Part shown: piece by piece, positions 9,368 to 17,591 of the stretch
Layout of the letters: every line of letters starts with the position of its first letter
How positions within the stretch are numbered: position 1 is the stretch's first letter
From: JBBQUN01 sp963698395
GTDB taxonomy: Bacteria; Actinomycetota; Acidimicrobiia; Acidimicrobiales; SZUA-35
Assembly (NCBI GenBank): GCA_963698395.1
Contig: CAVOQQ010000001.1
Location: 1,053,878 to 1,117,877, forward strand
Length of the DNA: 64,000 nt
Direction of reading: 5' to 3'
The notes under the pieces: model-generated
The model's input: the letters and a program-made list of their open reading frames with translations, nothing else
Database searches by the model: none
Told to the model about the DNA's origin: nothing
Translations under genes and position numbers: made by a program

Positions 9368-10378
9368 TCAGCCGATTGTCGTCGAGCGAATGGCCTGCAC
9401 GGTTCGAGCGATGAGTGCGCTCGGATGGCCAACTGTGTCCGGGCTCTGGAGCACGGCAACGTCGATGACGCCGAGGCCCGGCAGATCGGGCAGGTCGAGT
9501 CCGGTCGGGCAATGGACGATGGCGGCGATGTCGGGCAGCCGGCGTGCGGCGAAGTCAGCGGCTTCGAACGTGGCACGGCGACCGACGGAGACGATGGTGG
9601 CGGCTCGGGGGTTCGTGATGGCTGCCAGTTCGGTGGCGATGACCTGATCGGCTTGCTCGATCTCGGGGCGAAGCATGATGAGCAGATCGGGAGCCGGGCA
9701 TTGCGGTAGCAGTCCCGAGGCCGAGGTGTCGGCAACGATGACGATCGGACCATGGATGCCGGCGAGGTCACGCAGCAGCGGGAGGAGGGCGGCGCCGACC
9801 ACCCAGGCACGATGACCGCTCGGGTCGAGGTCGACTCGTTCGGGCGTGGTGGTTGCCAACGCCGCCAGCTCGTCCGCGATGTCGGTGGGCGGTCGGCCGA
9901 GGGTGGAGACCTGTGCGAACCGGCGGTAGGCCGGCGCCCGTTCCTCGAGCAGTTCGGCAACTCGTTGCCCCGGGTCGGCGACGGCGAGGAGTGGCCGTTC
10001 GACTCTCGCTCGGTCGGCGGTCACCCGCTCGAGGATGTCGTCGGCGGTGGTGACGAGACAGAAGACTCGCCCGTTTCGACTGAGCGAGGCCACGTTGGCA
10101 TCGTCGAGCATCATGCGTCCGCCGGTGGCGATGACCAGCTGCTCACGGTCGGCGAGCTCGTCGGCCACCTGCTGTTCGATCGTCCGGAAGGCCGCCTCGC
10201 CCTGCTCGGCGAAGATGACCTCGATCGGACCATGCCGGTCCTCGATGATCGCATCGGTGTCGACGAAATCGAAGCCGAGTCGTTCGGCCAACAGGCGTCC
10301 GACCGTGGTCTTGCCCGTGCCCATGAATCCGGTGAGAACGATGCTGCGGCGATGCCACGCTGGGGGTGCCTCGGTCAC
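9368..10378 (-). CDS. aroK: Shikimate kinase fused to a degenerate dehydroquinate-synthase-like domain
   Basis: A 336-residue protein. Residues 10-175 form a shikimate kinase that phosphorylates shikimate with ATP: P-loop G17-FMGTGKT, DTD shikimate/Mg contact, F-R-x-x-E in AAFRTIEQQ, ERPLL and the lid RAPAYRRFA. The usual GGG shikimate loop reads GGR. Residues 190-336 resemble the NAD-binding half of 3-dehydroquinate synthase (VVGAALLPLLRDL, then IVSVGRRATFEAADFAARR where AroB has GGGxxxDxxGFxA), but key AroB residues and the metal-binding half are absent. Kinase plus synthase fusions exist; this looks like one whose second half has decayed or been repurposed. Confidence 0.78.
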   Translation of the reverse strand: MTEAPPAWHRRSIVLTGFMGTGKTTVGRLLAERLGFDFVDTDAIIEDRHGPIEVIFAEQGEAAFRTIEQQVADELADREQLVIATGGRMMLDDANVASLSRNGRVFCLVTTADDILERVTADRARVERPLLAVADPGQRVAELLEERAPAYRRFAQVSTLGRPPTDIADELAALATTTPERVDLDPSGHRAWVVGAALLPLLRDLAGIHGPIVIVADTSASGLLPQCPAPDLLIMLRPEIEQADQVIATELAAITNPRAATIVSVGRRATFEAADFAARRLPDIAAIVHCPTGLDLPDLPGLGVIDVAVLQSPDTVGHPSALIARTVQAIRSTTIG

Positions 10379-10442
10379 CGGATCAGGTTACGCGCTCGGC
10401 CGGAGTTCGCCGTGGTGGCCTCCCGGCAACGGGCCAACAGCA

Positions 10443-10786
10443 TCAGCCGACCGGCAGGGTGACCCGGAAGTCGGCGCCGTGGCGGCGACGTCTGCGACGA
10501 GTCGGTCGAGATCGATCGGGACCATCGGCTCGTTCGAGGTCCCGGCCTGGAGGTATCGGAAGACGGCGGTGACCCGAGCGCTCAGCCGGGCGACGCGCTC
10601 GTCGATTCGGCGTGAGATGGTGTTCGAGGTCGGGCACGACGCCGGTCTCGTCGATGCCCTCCCGTATGAATTCGACCACGCTCGAGATCTGATGCAGCGG
10701 CCCCTTGAGGTCATGGGCGCACCGCCTGCTGGTTCGCCAGATCCCGATAGCGGGTCTCCTCGGGGCGAAAGGGCTCGACAACGGCG
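10443..10786 (-). pseudogene. Histidine kinase remnant (DHp helix only, frameshifted, ATPase domain deleted)
   Basis: This stretch between the shikimate kinase and SDR genes holds pieces of a sensor kinase in three frames. A linker segment (RPEETRYRDLANQQA) leads to HDLKGPLHQISSVVEFIREG, the dimerisation helix with the phospho-accepting His, then SRRIDERVARLSARVTAV and IDLDRLVADVAA. The frame breaks between these pieces each fit a one-base insertion. The sequence then jumps straight to the usual kinase C-terminus FRVTLPVG, so the roughly 100-residue HATPase domain is missing. No sensor domain remains because the SDR gene abuts it. I call it a dead gene fragment. Confidence 0.65.
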
Positions 10787-10789
10787 GTG

Positions 10790-11620
10790 TCAGCGGCTGC
10801 GGAGACGTCGACGGAAGCGGCGCATTCCGGCAAGCCAGCGATCGTAGTCGGTGGCTTTTCTGGTGAAGTACGTGGCCACTTCGGCGTGGGGGAGGACCAG
10901 AAATCGGCCGGTTCTCATGGCGTCGATGCACGCGTCGGCCACGTCGTCGGGTTCGAGAATGCCGTCACCGGCGGCCTGGCGCCCGCCACCCTTGGCCAGC
11001 CGGGGGCCGAGGATGTTGGTTCGCACGGCCTGCGGGCACAGCACCGAGACGCCGATGCCGTCGTCGCCGTAGTTGATCGAGACCCACTCGGCGAAGGCGA
11101 CGGCCGCGTGCTTGGACACGGCGTAAGGGCCCGAGTCGATCTGGGTGAGGAGCCCGGCGGCCGACGCGGTGTTGAGGAGGTAGCCGCCTCCCTGCTCGAT
11201 CATGCTCGGGACGACCGCCCGTGCGGCGGCGAGGTGGGACCAGGTGTGCACCGCCATCATCCGTTCCCATTCATCGGTGGGGAGTTCGAGACCGCCGGCG
11301 AGGCCGTAGCCGGCGTTGGACACGAAGATGTCGATCGTTCCGTGCTTCGTGTGTGTGTCGACGACCAGGCGCTCGATGGCTGCCTCGTCGGCGACATCGA
11401 TGGCCAGCGACGTGGCCGTCGTTGCCGTGTCGGCCATGATCATCGCGGCGGTCTCCGCCGCCTGGTCACCGTGGAGATCGGCGCAGACGACGACGCTCGC
11501 CCCGTTCGCTGCGAAGCGCCGGGCGAGCGATCGACCGATCCCGGAGCCTGCGCCGGTGACGACGATGACCTTTCCCTCGATCTCGGTCGTGTTGCGGCCT
11601 GGTTCGGTCGTTTCCGTCAT
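10790..11620 (-). CDS. SDR family oxidoreductase
   Basis: A 276-residue short-chain dehydrogenase/reductase. The Rossmann glycine motif is T22-GAGSGIG, NAG is in VSNAGYG, and the catalytic residues are S153 with Y166-x3-K170 (PYAVSK). An acidic residue after strand 2 (CADLHGD) favours NAD(H) over NADP(H). A C-terminal basic tail (RRFRRRLRSR) is unusual but no membrane helix is seen. The substrate is unknown; members of this type often oxidise secondary alcohols or acyl intermediates. It is followed by the kinase remnant and preceded by a hydrolase gene on the same strand. Confidence 0.88.
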   Translation of the reverse strand: MTETTEPGRNTTEIEGKVIVVTGAGSGIGRSLARRFAANGASVVVCADLHGDQAAETAAMIMADTATTATSLAIDVADEAAIERLVVDTHTKHGTIDIFVSNAGYGLAGGLELPTDEWERMMAVHTWSHLAAARAVVPSMIEQGGGYLLNTASAAGLLTQIDSGPYAVSKHAAVAFAEWVSINYGDDGIGVSVLCPQAVRTNILGPRLAKGGGRQAAGDGILEPDDVADACIDAMRTGRFLVLPHAEVATYFTRKATDYDRWLAGMRRFRRRLRSR

Positions 11621-11674
11621 GGCGTTCCCCCTGGTTGATCTGGCGTTGGTGCACGCTAGCCAAACACCGAGGTT

Positions 11675-12259
11675 TCAAGAAGACGAGGGGCGGTCCGAGG
11701 CTCTCGGAAAGGCCAGTTGGAGCGCGAACGGTGGTCTGAACGGCTGCCAGTCAGCGGGGTCTTGTCGCACTCGGTCGTTGATGAGGAACAGGACCGCGGG
11801 ATCGATGCCCAGGGTGAGGTGGGAGCCACGAACTTCGACGTTCTCGCTTCGATGAGCGGTGTCGTCGACCAGCGATCGCCGCCAGGGCACGATCCGGTCG
11901 GAACGGGTGTAGACGGAGGTGGTCGGGACGCCGAGCGTCGGCGGGGGTCGCTCGTCGGCGCGTAGCGGACTGCCGAGGGTGGTCACGCTGTGGACGAGAT
12001 GAGGCGTCGCTCTGGCCAGCCAGTGTGCGTACAGACCGCCCAGGCTCCACCCGACCAGGGCAACCGGTCGGCCGTCACGTCGGTGCAGTTCTCGGAGGCG
12101 AGCGGACAGCGCTCGGGTCGTCTCCTCGCTCGGACCCTCGTTGCGGCCGAGCTGCCATCGATGAGCAGGATGGCCGCGAAGCGCCAGCGACGAACGGATG
12201 AGTTGGGTGGATTGATCCGAGGTCGCATAGCCGGGAAGCACCAGAACACGGGTTGCCAT
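11675..12259 (-). CDS. Small alpha/beta hydrolase
   Basis: A 194-residue serine hydrolase. The fold is short but the triad can be placed: S72 in GWSLGG, D121 in YTRSDRIVPW and H147 in GSHLTLG. It lacks a cap domain, like the PGAP1/RBBP9-type and cutinase-like small esterases. The ATG at 12259 is preferred; a GTG three codons earlier is possible. No signal peptide is seen. It lies 54 bp upstream of the SDR gene on the same strand and may share its transcript. The substrate is unknown. Confidence 0.75.
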   Translation of the reverse strand: MATRVLVLPGYATSDQSTQLIRSSLALRGHPAHRWQLGRNEGPSEETTRALSARLRELHRRDGRPVALVGWSLGGLYAHWLARATPHLVHSVTTLGSPLRADERPPPTLGVPTTSVYTRSDRIVPWRRSLVDDTAHRSENVEVRGSHLTLGIDPAVLFLINDRVRQDPADWQPFRPPFALQLAFPRASDRPSSS

Positions 12260-12381
12260 CGACTCCACGCTAGGTCATGTCCCGATCGGGGCCTGATCGT
12301 GGCCCGTGACATGTGGCTCTCTCGGCGGCATCCTGGCCAGTTCACAGGTGGCTCTCAGTTTTCGTCCCTAGCTTGGCCGAC

Positions 12382-13146
12382 ATGACTTCCCGAGTTACGT
12401 CTCCTCGTCAGCGGTCTCGCTATCTCGAAGCCCTGAAGCGGACCTCCGCCGCACGATCGGCGGTCATCCGCTCGGCTGCCGCCGGCGCCATGCTCACGCT
12501 CCCGCTCGTCGCTTGTTCCAACAACGATCAGGCGACATTCGCGACAGCGGACAACGGCACCACGGCCGATCCCGACACCAACACCGGCGCCGGCTCGACG
12601 GAAACCCCCGGGACCGACACCACCATCACCACGATCGACGGCACCACCACCGTCGTCGACGGATCGGCCGCCACCACGACGGCCGAGAGCGGCGCCGTCT
12701 TTCCGGTAGGGGCCGAAGTGGTGGTGGACTTCACCTATGAGGCATCGGGCTCGGGTCGGATTCTCAACCCGTACATCGCCGTCTGGGTCGAGGACACCAG
12801 CGGCAACGTCGTGAAGACGGTGAGCCTGTGGTACGAACAGTCGAGCAAGGGCGCCAAGTACCTCGAGCATCTCCAGCGCTGGTCCGGGGCAACCGGGGAG
12901 TCGTTCGATGCGTCGGTCTCCGGCGCCACCCGGGTGGCCGGCAGCTATCGCGTGGCCTGGGATGGGACCGACGACGACGGCAACCCGGTGGCACAGGGTG
13001 ACTACCTGCTCAACATCGAAGCCTCTCGCGAGCATGGCCCGTACGAGCTGATCAGCGAGTCGATCATCGTCTCCGATGCGGGGTTCAGCATCGAGCTGAC
13101 GCCCAACGGTGAACTCACCGCCGCATCGGCCACACTCTCGGTGTGA
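12382..13146 (+). CDS. DUF2271 lipoprotein
   Basis: A 254-residue predicted lipoprotein: a basic N-terminus, a hydrophobic stretch and lipobox LVAC with the lipidated Cys at position 45. A long Thr/Asp/Gly-rich linker follows (about 50-110), then a beta-rich DUF2271 domain (about 115-250) with FTYEASGSGRILNPYIAVWVED at its start. DUF2271 proteins are typically encoded with PepSY membrane proteins and ApbE, as here, and are thought to belong to flavinylated extracytoplasmic electron-transfer systems. A SGAT sequence at 180-183, with Asp four residues before it, resembles but does not exactly match the ApbE flavinylation motif D-x-x-S/T-G-A-S/T. The stop overlaps the next start. Confidence 0.8.
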   Translation: MTSRVTSPRQRSRYLEALKRTSAARSAVIRSAAAGAMLTLPLVACSNNDQATFATADNGTTADPDTNTGAGSTETPGTDTTITTIDGTTTVVDGSAATTTAESGAVFPVGAEVVVDFTYEASGSGRILNPYIAVWVEDTSGNVVKTVSLWYEQSSKGAKYLEHLQRWSGATGESFDASVSGATRVAGSYRVAWDGTDDDGNPVAQGDYLLNIEASREHGPYELISESIIVSDAGFSIELTPNGELTAASATLSV

Positions 13147-13901
13147 ATGACATGTCGGGAACCGAGACCCCGTACTCCGTTCGAACCGCCGAGTCGGGCA
13201 CGGCAGCGCCGCCGGTTGGAGCAACGCCGCCGGTTGGAGCAGCGCCGCCGATCGTCGCCAGTCGGCAGGAGACGCTGAGGCAGCTTCGCCGGAACCGGCC
13301 GGCGCGTCGCAACACCACGCACCGGCTCGCTCGATGGCTCCACGTCTACACGAGCATGATCGCTCTGCTGATCGTGCTGTTCTTCGCCATCACCGGCATC
13401 ACCTTGAACCATCCGACCTGGGCCTTCGGCGACGAAGAATCACAGACAGTCGAATCCGGCACCTTCCCCTTCGCTGCCACGGGGACGGACGGTTCGGTCA
13501 ACTGGTTGCCGATCGCCGAATACGTGCGCTCGACCTACAACGTCAAGGGCGAGGTCGACAGCTTTTCGAGCACCGGTTCGGGCGCGACGGCGAGCGGTGT
13601 CATCGTCTTTGCGAACCCCGGCTATTCGGCCGATCTCAACTTCGAACTCGTGAGCGGAACCTACGATCTGACGGTCACGCAGCAAGGTCTCGTGGCCGTG
13701 ATGAACGATCTGCACAAGGGTCGCGATGCCGACAGCGCCTGGCGTTGGGTCATCGACGTCGCCGCCGGCTTCCTGGTGTTGATCGCCGTGACCGGGCTCG
13801 TGATGCAGTTCTACCTGCGCAAGCGGCGCCGCTCGGCGTTGACGGTTGCGCTGCTCGGCGGTGCGATCTCCGTCGCCCTCATGTTGGTGACGCTGGGCTG
13901 A
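13143..13901 (+). CDS. PepSY-associated transmembrane protein
   Basis: A 252-residue membrane protein. After a Pro/Gly/Ala-rich cytoplasmic tail with a twice repeated PPVGA unit, the first membrane helix carries the PepSY-TM signature LARWLHVYTSMIALL...FFAITGITLNHP. The extracytoplasmic domain (about 95-190) contains a SGAT at the GSGATASG segment. DLHKGRDADSAWRWVIDVAA leads into the second and third helices with a positively charged YLRKRRR between. The histidines in helix 1 and in DLHKG are the usual haem or metal ligand candidates. It is translationally coupled to the DUF2271 gene (GTGA overlap); an ATG three codons inside is an alternative start. It overlaps the convergent apbE gene by 23 bp. 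Confidence 0.82.
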   Translation: MNDMSGTETPYSVRTAESGTAAPPVGATPPVGAAPPIVASRQETLRQLRRNRPARRNTTHRLARWLHVYTSMIALLIVLFFAITGITLNHPTWAFGDEESQTVESGTFPFAATGTDGSVNWLPIAEYVRSTYNVKGEVDSFSSTGSGATASGVIVFANPGYSADLNFELVSGTYDLTVTQQGLVAVMNDLHKGRDADSAWRWVIDVAAGFLVLIAVTGLVMQFYLRKRRRSALTVALLGGAISVALMLVTLG

Positions 13902-14940
13902 CCGCCGCCGGCGCCGGCCAACCCGAGGTCTGACGCACGTGTCGGTCGACGTCGACGATCAGCGCCTCGAGCCCGTCGATGCCTTCGACGAACGCCACCG
14001 CTTGCGACGGTGACCGGACGCCGGCGGCGGTCGCCACCACGTCGGCCGTCGCAGCATCGGGCCCGATCACGCTGATCGAGGCGATCGACTCCACGGGCCA
14101 TCCCGAGCGGGGGTCGATGACATGCCCGTGCCATCGGTGGCCGACACGGAAGCCTCGTCGGGCCGAGCCACTCGTGGCGATGGCGGCGTTCGACAACGTC
14201 AGCGTGGTGAGCGGGGGTTCGTTGTCGTAGGGCCGATGCGGGTTCTCGATCCCGACGGCGAGACCGCCGAACCCGCGGTGGGCGAGATCGCCGCCGGCAT
14301 TCACCGAGACCCACCAGCCCTCGCGATCGTCGAGCCGTTGCGACACCCGGTCGATCGCTCGATCGACGATGTATCCCTTCGCGATCGCATGCAGGTTCAT
14401 CAGCGAGCAATCACCGATGGCGACGGGCACGCCGTCGACCATCTCGTAGCGGGGCGCCCGAATGCGGTTGGCGAGTTGGAGCATCTCCTGCTTGCTCGGC
14501 GACCGGCCGTCGGTTGCAGCCTGCTCCCAGCGGGCCGACAGTTCGCCCGTCATCGGGTTGAAACCGCCATCGGACCGGTGCTGCCAATCGAGCGCAAGGC
14601 CGAGAAGATCGGCGAAGGCCGTTCCGGTGGTCGTGAGGGCACCGGCGCGCCAGCGGTGGAACTCGCTTGCCGGATCGAACGCGCTGAAGACGAGTTCGAG
14701 TCGTTCGACCTCCTCGATGATGAGCTGAGCGAGCGCCTCGGGACTGGTGGGGTGGTCGGGGCCGTGGTGGTCGTTCACCATCAGCCGGATCTCCACGACG
14801 GTGCCGAGGAGTCCACTGTGCCGAAACACCGCAGGACGAGCCGCGGGCGCTCCGGTTGGGTCGTCGGGGTCGCTCACCACCCTGAAGTGTAGATCGGCGT
14901 TCGGTTGCGATCGCCCCTCGCCCCGGTGTTCGCCGGACAC
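13879..14940 (-). CDS. apbE: FAD:protein FMN transferase (ApbE)
   Basis: A 353-residue flavin transferase that attaches FMN from FAD to Thr/Ser of target proteins outside the cytoplasm. Family motifs are all visible: GTVVEIRL, FSAFDPASEFHRW, GGFNPMTGELSARW, the KGYIVD helix (MNLHAIAKGYIVDRA), VNAGGDLAHRG, and ATSGSARRGF with WHGHVIDPRSGWPV for FAD and Mg binding. No convincing signal peptide is seen, so export is uncertain. A GTG at 14877 preceded by AGGGTG is a plausible alternative start. Being convergent with the DUF2271-PepSY pair, it likely modifies one of them. Confidence 0.92.
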   Translation of the reverse strand: MSGEHRGEGRSQPNADLHFRVVSDPDDPTGAPAARPAVFRHSGLLGTVVEIRLMVNDHHGPDHPTSPEALAQLIIEEVERLELVFSAFDPASEFHRWRAGALTTTGTAFADLLGLALDWQHRSDGGFNPMTGELSARWEQAATDGRSPSKQEMLQLANRIRAPRYEMVDGVPVAIGDCSLMNLHAIAKGYIVDRAIDRVSQRLDDREGWWVSVNAGGDLAHRGFGGLAVGIENPHRPYDNEPPLTTLTLSNAAIATSGSARRGFRVGHRWHGHVIDPRSGWPVESIASISVIGPDAATADVVATAAGVRSPSQAVAFVEGIDGLEALIVDVDRHVRQTSGWPAPAAVSPASPT

Positions 14941-14955
14941 TCGGGCTCGCGACGC

Positions 14956-15690
14956 TCAGACCACTCGTTCCCCTCGCGCCGATGTGGAGGACTGCTCGAC
15001 GATCGCGTCGATCTCGGACGGGTCGGTGCCGAGCAAGCGGAGGACGAGCCGGGCGACCTCGGGTGCGTCGTCGGCCGTCGTCTCGTCGAGGAGACGGGAG
15101 CGGACCGACTGTAGCGAGGTGCCGAGGACGGCGTTGGTGGCTGCGGGACCGGGCACCACGTCGAAGCGGCCGGCAGCGACACCGTCGGCGATGGCCTGTC
15201 CGACCACGCCCCGGACCCGGGTGCGGAAGTCGGGAAGTGCCGCCGCCAGACTGGCGAAGGCAGCGGCGGCCGCCGGGGCGTTTTCGGCCATGTCGAGGAG
15301 TTGGAAGACGCCGATGGCCACGCGTCGAGCGGGATCGTGCTCGATCTCGGTGAGTGTGTCGTTGCTGATCTCGACGCCCCGGCCGAGGTCGTGGGCGATC
15401 GCGACGATGAGGTCGTCGATGGTCGGGAAGTGGTTGTAGAAGGTGCCGATGGCGACCCCCGCCGACTTCGCCACCTGGGCCGCCGTGGTGTGCCCGGGAC
15501 CCCGCTCGGCCAACACGGCGGTGCCGGCGTTGAGCAGGCGGCGTCGAGTTTGGCGGCGTTTGCGGGGATAGCCGGCGCCTTCGTCGACACGGGTGTCGGG
15601 CGCGCCCGCACGGCGAGCGTGCACCGAGCGAGCGGATGTCTCGACGTCCGTCGACGGCGATGCCGTTGCTTGGCGTTTCGGTTCGGTCAT
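14956..15690 (-). CDS. TetR family transcriptional regulator
   Basis: A 244-residue TetR repressor. After a disordered N-terminal extension of about 50 residues, the helix-turn-helix runs RRQTRRRLLNAGTAVLAERG to VAKSAGVAIGTFYNHFPTIDDL. The C-terminal ligand domain has the TetR_C-type pattern with Ala-rich helices. A good -10/-35 pair lies just upstream at 15715-15743, and it would place transcription start below the upstream in-frame ATG at 15729, so the ATG at 15690 is the better start. It is divergent from phaC, and the shared region holds two palindromes, so it probably represses itself and the PHA genes. Confidence 0.85.
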   Translation of the reverse strand: MTEPKRQATASPSTDVETSARSVHARRAGAPDTRVDEGAGYPRKRRQTRRRLLNAGTAVLAERGPGHTTAAQVAKSAGVAIGTFYNHFPTIDDLIVAIAHDLGRGVEISNDTLTEIEHDPARRVAIGVFQLLDMAENAPAAAAAFASLAAALPDFRTRVRGVVGQAIADGVAAGRFDVVPGPAATNAVLGTSLQSVRSRLLDETTADDAPEVARLVLRLLGTDPSEIDAIVEQSSTSARGERVV

Positions 15691-15714
15691 CACCGCCCTG
15701 GTGTAGCGCGAAGA

Positions 15715-15743
15715 AAAATAGATGTCCATTTCAATATTGACAA
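15715..15743 (-). promoter_or_regulatory. Promoter of the tetR gene
   Basis: Read on the minus strand, TTGTCA (15743-15738) and TATTTT (15720-15715) are separated by exactly 17 bases. This is a near-consensus sigma-70 type promoter in an unusually A/T-rich patch of this GC-rich sequence. One copy of the CAATATTG palindrome overlaps the -35 element, which is the position expected for autorepression. Confidence 0.6.
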
Positions 15744-15778
15744 TTCAGATACAAAAATGGTTGACTTGTTCAATATTG
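15730..15778. promoter_or_regulatory. Paired palindromic operator candidate between tetR and phaC
   Basis: The ten bases TTCAATATTG occur twice, at 15730-15739 and 15769-15778, 39 bp apart. Each copy contains the perfect 8-bp palindrome CAATATTG. They lie in the only strongly A/T-rich stretch between the divergent tetR and phaC genes. A TetR dimer binding each copy would cover the tetR promoter and the phaC leader. This is inferred from position and symmetry only. Confidence 0.55.
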
Positions 15779-15837
15779 CGAGGCGCCAGGTGTGCACCCG
15801 CCACGGGGATGACGCATGGCCACACGACGAGCCGAGA

Positions 15838-17531
15838 ATGACCAGACCGGGCAGCCGCGAACAGACCGATCGCGAACTGATCACGGCAACCGTCGATGCC
15901 GTGACGAGCACGATGCCGACCGGGTTGCAGCCCGAGCAGGTGGCCGCTGCCGCCGGGCGCTTCGTCGAGACGGCGGTCAAGCAGCCGCAGGTGCTCGCCA
16001 AGCACGTGGCCAAGCTCGGATGGGAGCAGGCTCGAATTCTCGCCGGTCGCTCGACGATCACTCCCGATGCCAAGGATCGGCGATTCGCCGATGAGGCGTG
16101 GTCGGCCAACCCGCTCTACCGCCGCTTCGGTCAGTCCTATCTCGCCTTCGACGAGCAGGTCCATGGTCTGGTTGCCGACCTCGAGATGGATCCGAAGTCG
16201 CGTCTGCGCACCGAGTTCCTGGCCAATCTCGCCACCGATGCCGTGGCGCCGACGAACACCCTGCTCGGCAATCCGGCGGCACTGAAGGAGGCACGTCGCA
16301 CCAAGGGCCGCAGCCTCGTCGACGGAACTCGCCACGCACTGCACGACCTCAAGGCCAACGGCGGCATGCCGTCGATGGTCGACAGTCGACCGTTCACGCC
16401 CGGCGACACGGTGGCCGCCACGCCCGGTTCGGTCGTCTTCCGCAACGAGGTGCTCGAACTCATCCAGTACGACGCCGACCACGGCCAGGGTCTACGAACG
16501 CCCGATGCTCGTGGTCCCGCCGCAGATCAACAAGTACTACATCCTCGACCTCGCGCCGGGTCGCAGCCTGTTCGAGCACCTCGTCGGCCAGGGCAACCAG
16601 GTCTTCTCGATCAGTTGGCGCAATCCCGGTCCCGAGCATCGCGACTGGAACCTCGACACCTATGCCGCCGCGATTCTCGAGGCCATCGACGCCACGCTCG
16701 ACATCACCGGGGTCGACGATCTGAACATGCTCGGCGTTTGCGCCGGTGGCATCACGATGGCCGGTGTGCTCGGCCATCTCGCGGCGATCGGCGACACCCG
16801 TGTTCGTTCGGCGAGCTTCCTCGTCACGATCATCGACTGGGACGTGCCGTCGACGATGGGCACGATGATCTCGCAACCCGTGATCGAGGCGGCCACGCGG
16901 CGCAGCCAGACGCCAGGGCGTGTTGAAAGGTGAAGACCTGAGTCGCATCTTCGCCTGGCTGCGACCGAACGATCTGGTCTGGAACTACGTGGTCAACAAC
17001 TACCTGATGGGCAAGAACCCGCCGGCGTTCGACGTGCTGGCCTGGAACGGCGACACCACCAACCTTCCCGCCGGACTGCACGCCGATTTCATGGCCATGG
17101 CCCGAGACAATGCCATGACCAAGCCGGGAGAGGTCTCGGTGCTCGATACGCCGATCGATCTCGGTGCGATCACCTGTCCGAGCTTCGTCGTCGGTGCGGT
17201 CACCGACCACATCACCCCGTGGGAGGCGTGCTACGAGACCGTCAACCTCCTGGGCGGCGAATCGGAGTTCGTCCTGAGTTCGCAAGGTCACATCCAGGCA
17301 CTGGTGAATCCAGCCGGGAACCCGAAGGGCAAGTACTACCTCAACACCGATGCCGCCGAATCGCCCGAAGCGTGGCGAGCCGCTGCCGTGGAACACCAGG
17401 GCAGCTGGTGGGACCACTGGGCGAAGTGGCTCGTCGCCCAGGGCGGACGCAAGGTGAGCGCACCCAAGGTGCCCGGCAGCGAGACCCACGAGGTGCTGAT
17501 GCCGGCCCCCGGCGCCTACGTGCTGCGATGA
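15838..17531 (+). CDS. phaC: Class I poly(3-hydroxyalkanoate) synthase, two frameshifts
   Basis: Together three adjacent frames give a full-length class I PHA synthase that polymerises (R)-3-hydroxyacyl-CoA on granules. The N-terminal part ends at VLELIQYDADHG; the middle has PPQINKYYILDLAPGRSL and the lipase-like box GVCAGG with the catalytic Cys codon at 16739-16741; the last part has LRPNDLVWNYVVNNYLMG, the Asp of TDHITPW and the His of GHIQALVNP. The frame changes at 16488-16490 (a GG to GGG run) and near 16905-16920. The 1,694 bp span equals 564 codons plus two bases, as two one-base insertions would give. The ATG at 15838 is preferred. Confidence 0.85.
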
Positions 17532-17591
17532 GCCGTTTCACCGGTCGGATCGTGTGTCGCTTCCGCTGGCCGAGGCGATTGACTGGCCCCT

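Noticed and set aside
13200..13255. DNA repeat GCCGCCGGTTGGAGCA near the start of the PepSY gene
   Set aside because: It simply encodes the repeated PPVGA unit of the low-complexity protein tail.
15301..15837. An upstream start for phaC in the same frame
   Set aside because: The extra residues are antisense to the TetR gene and cross the divergent promoter region. Family-like sequence begins only after the ATG at 15838.
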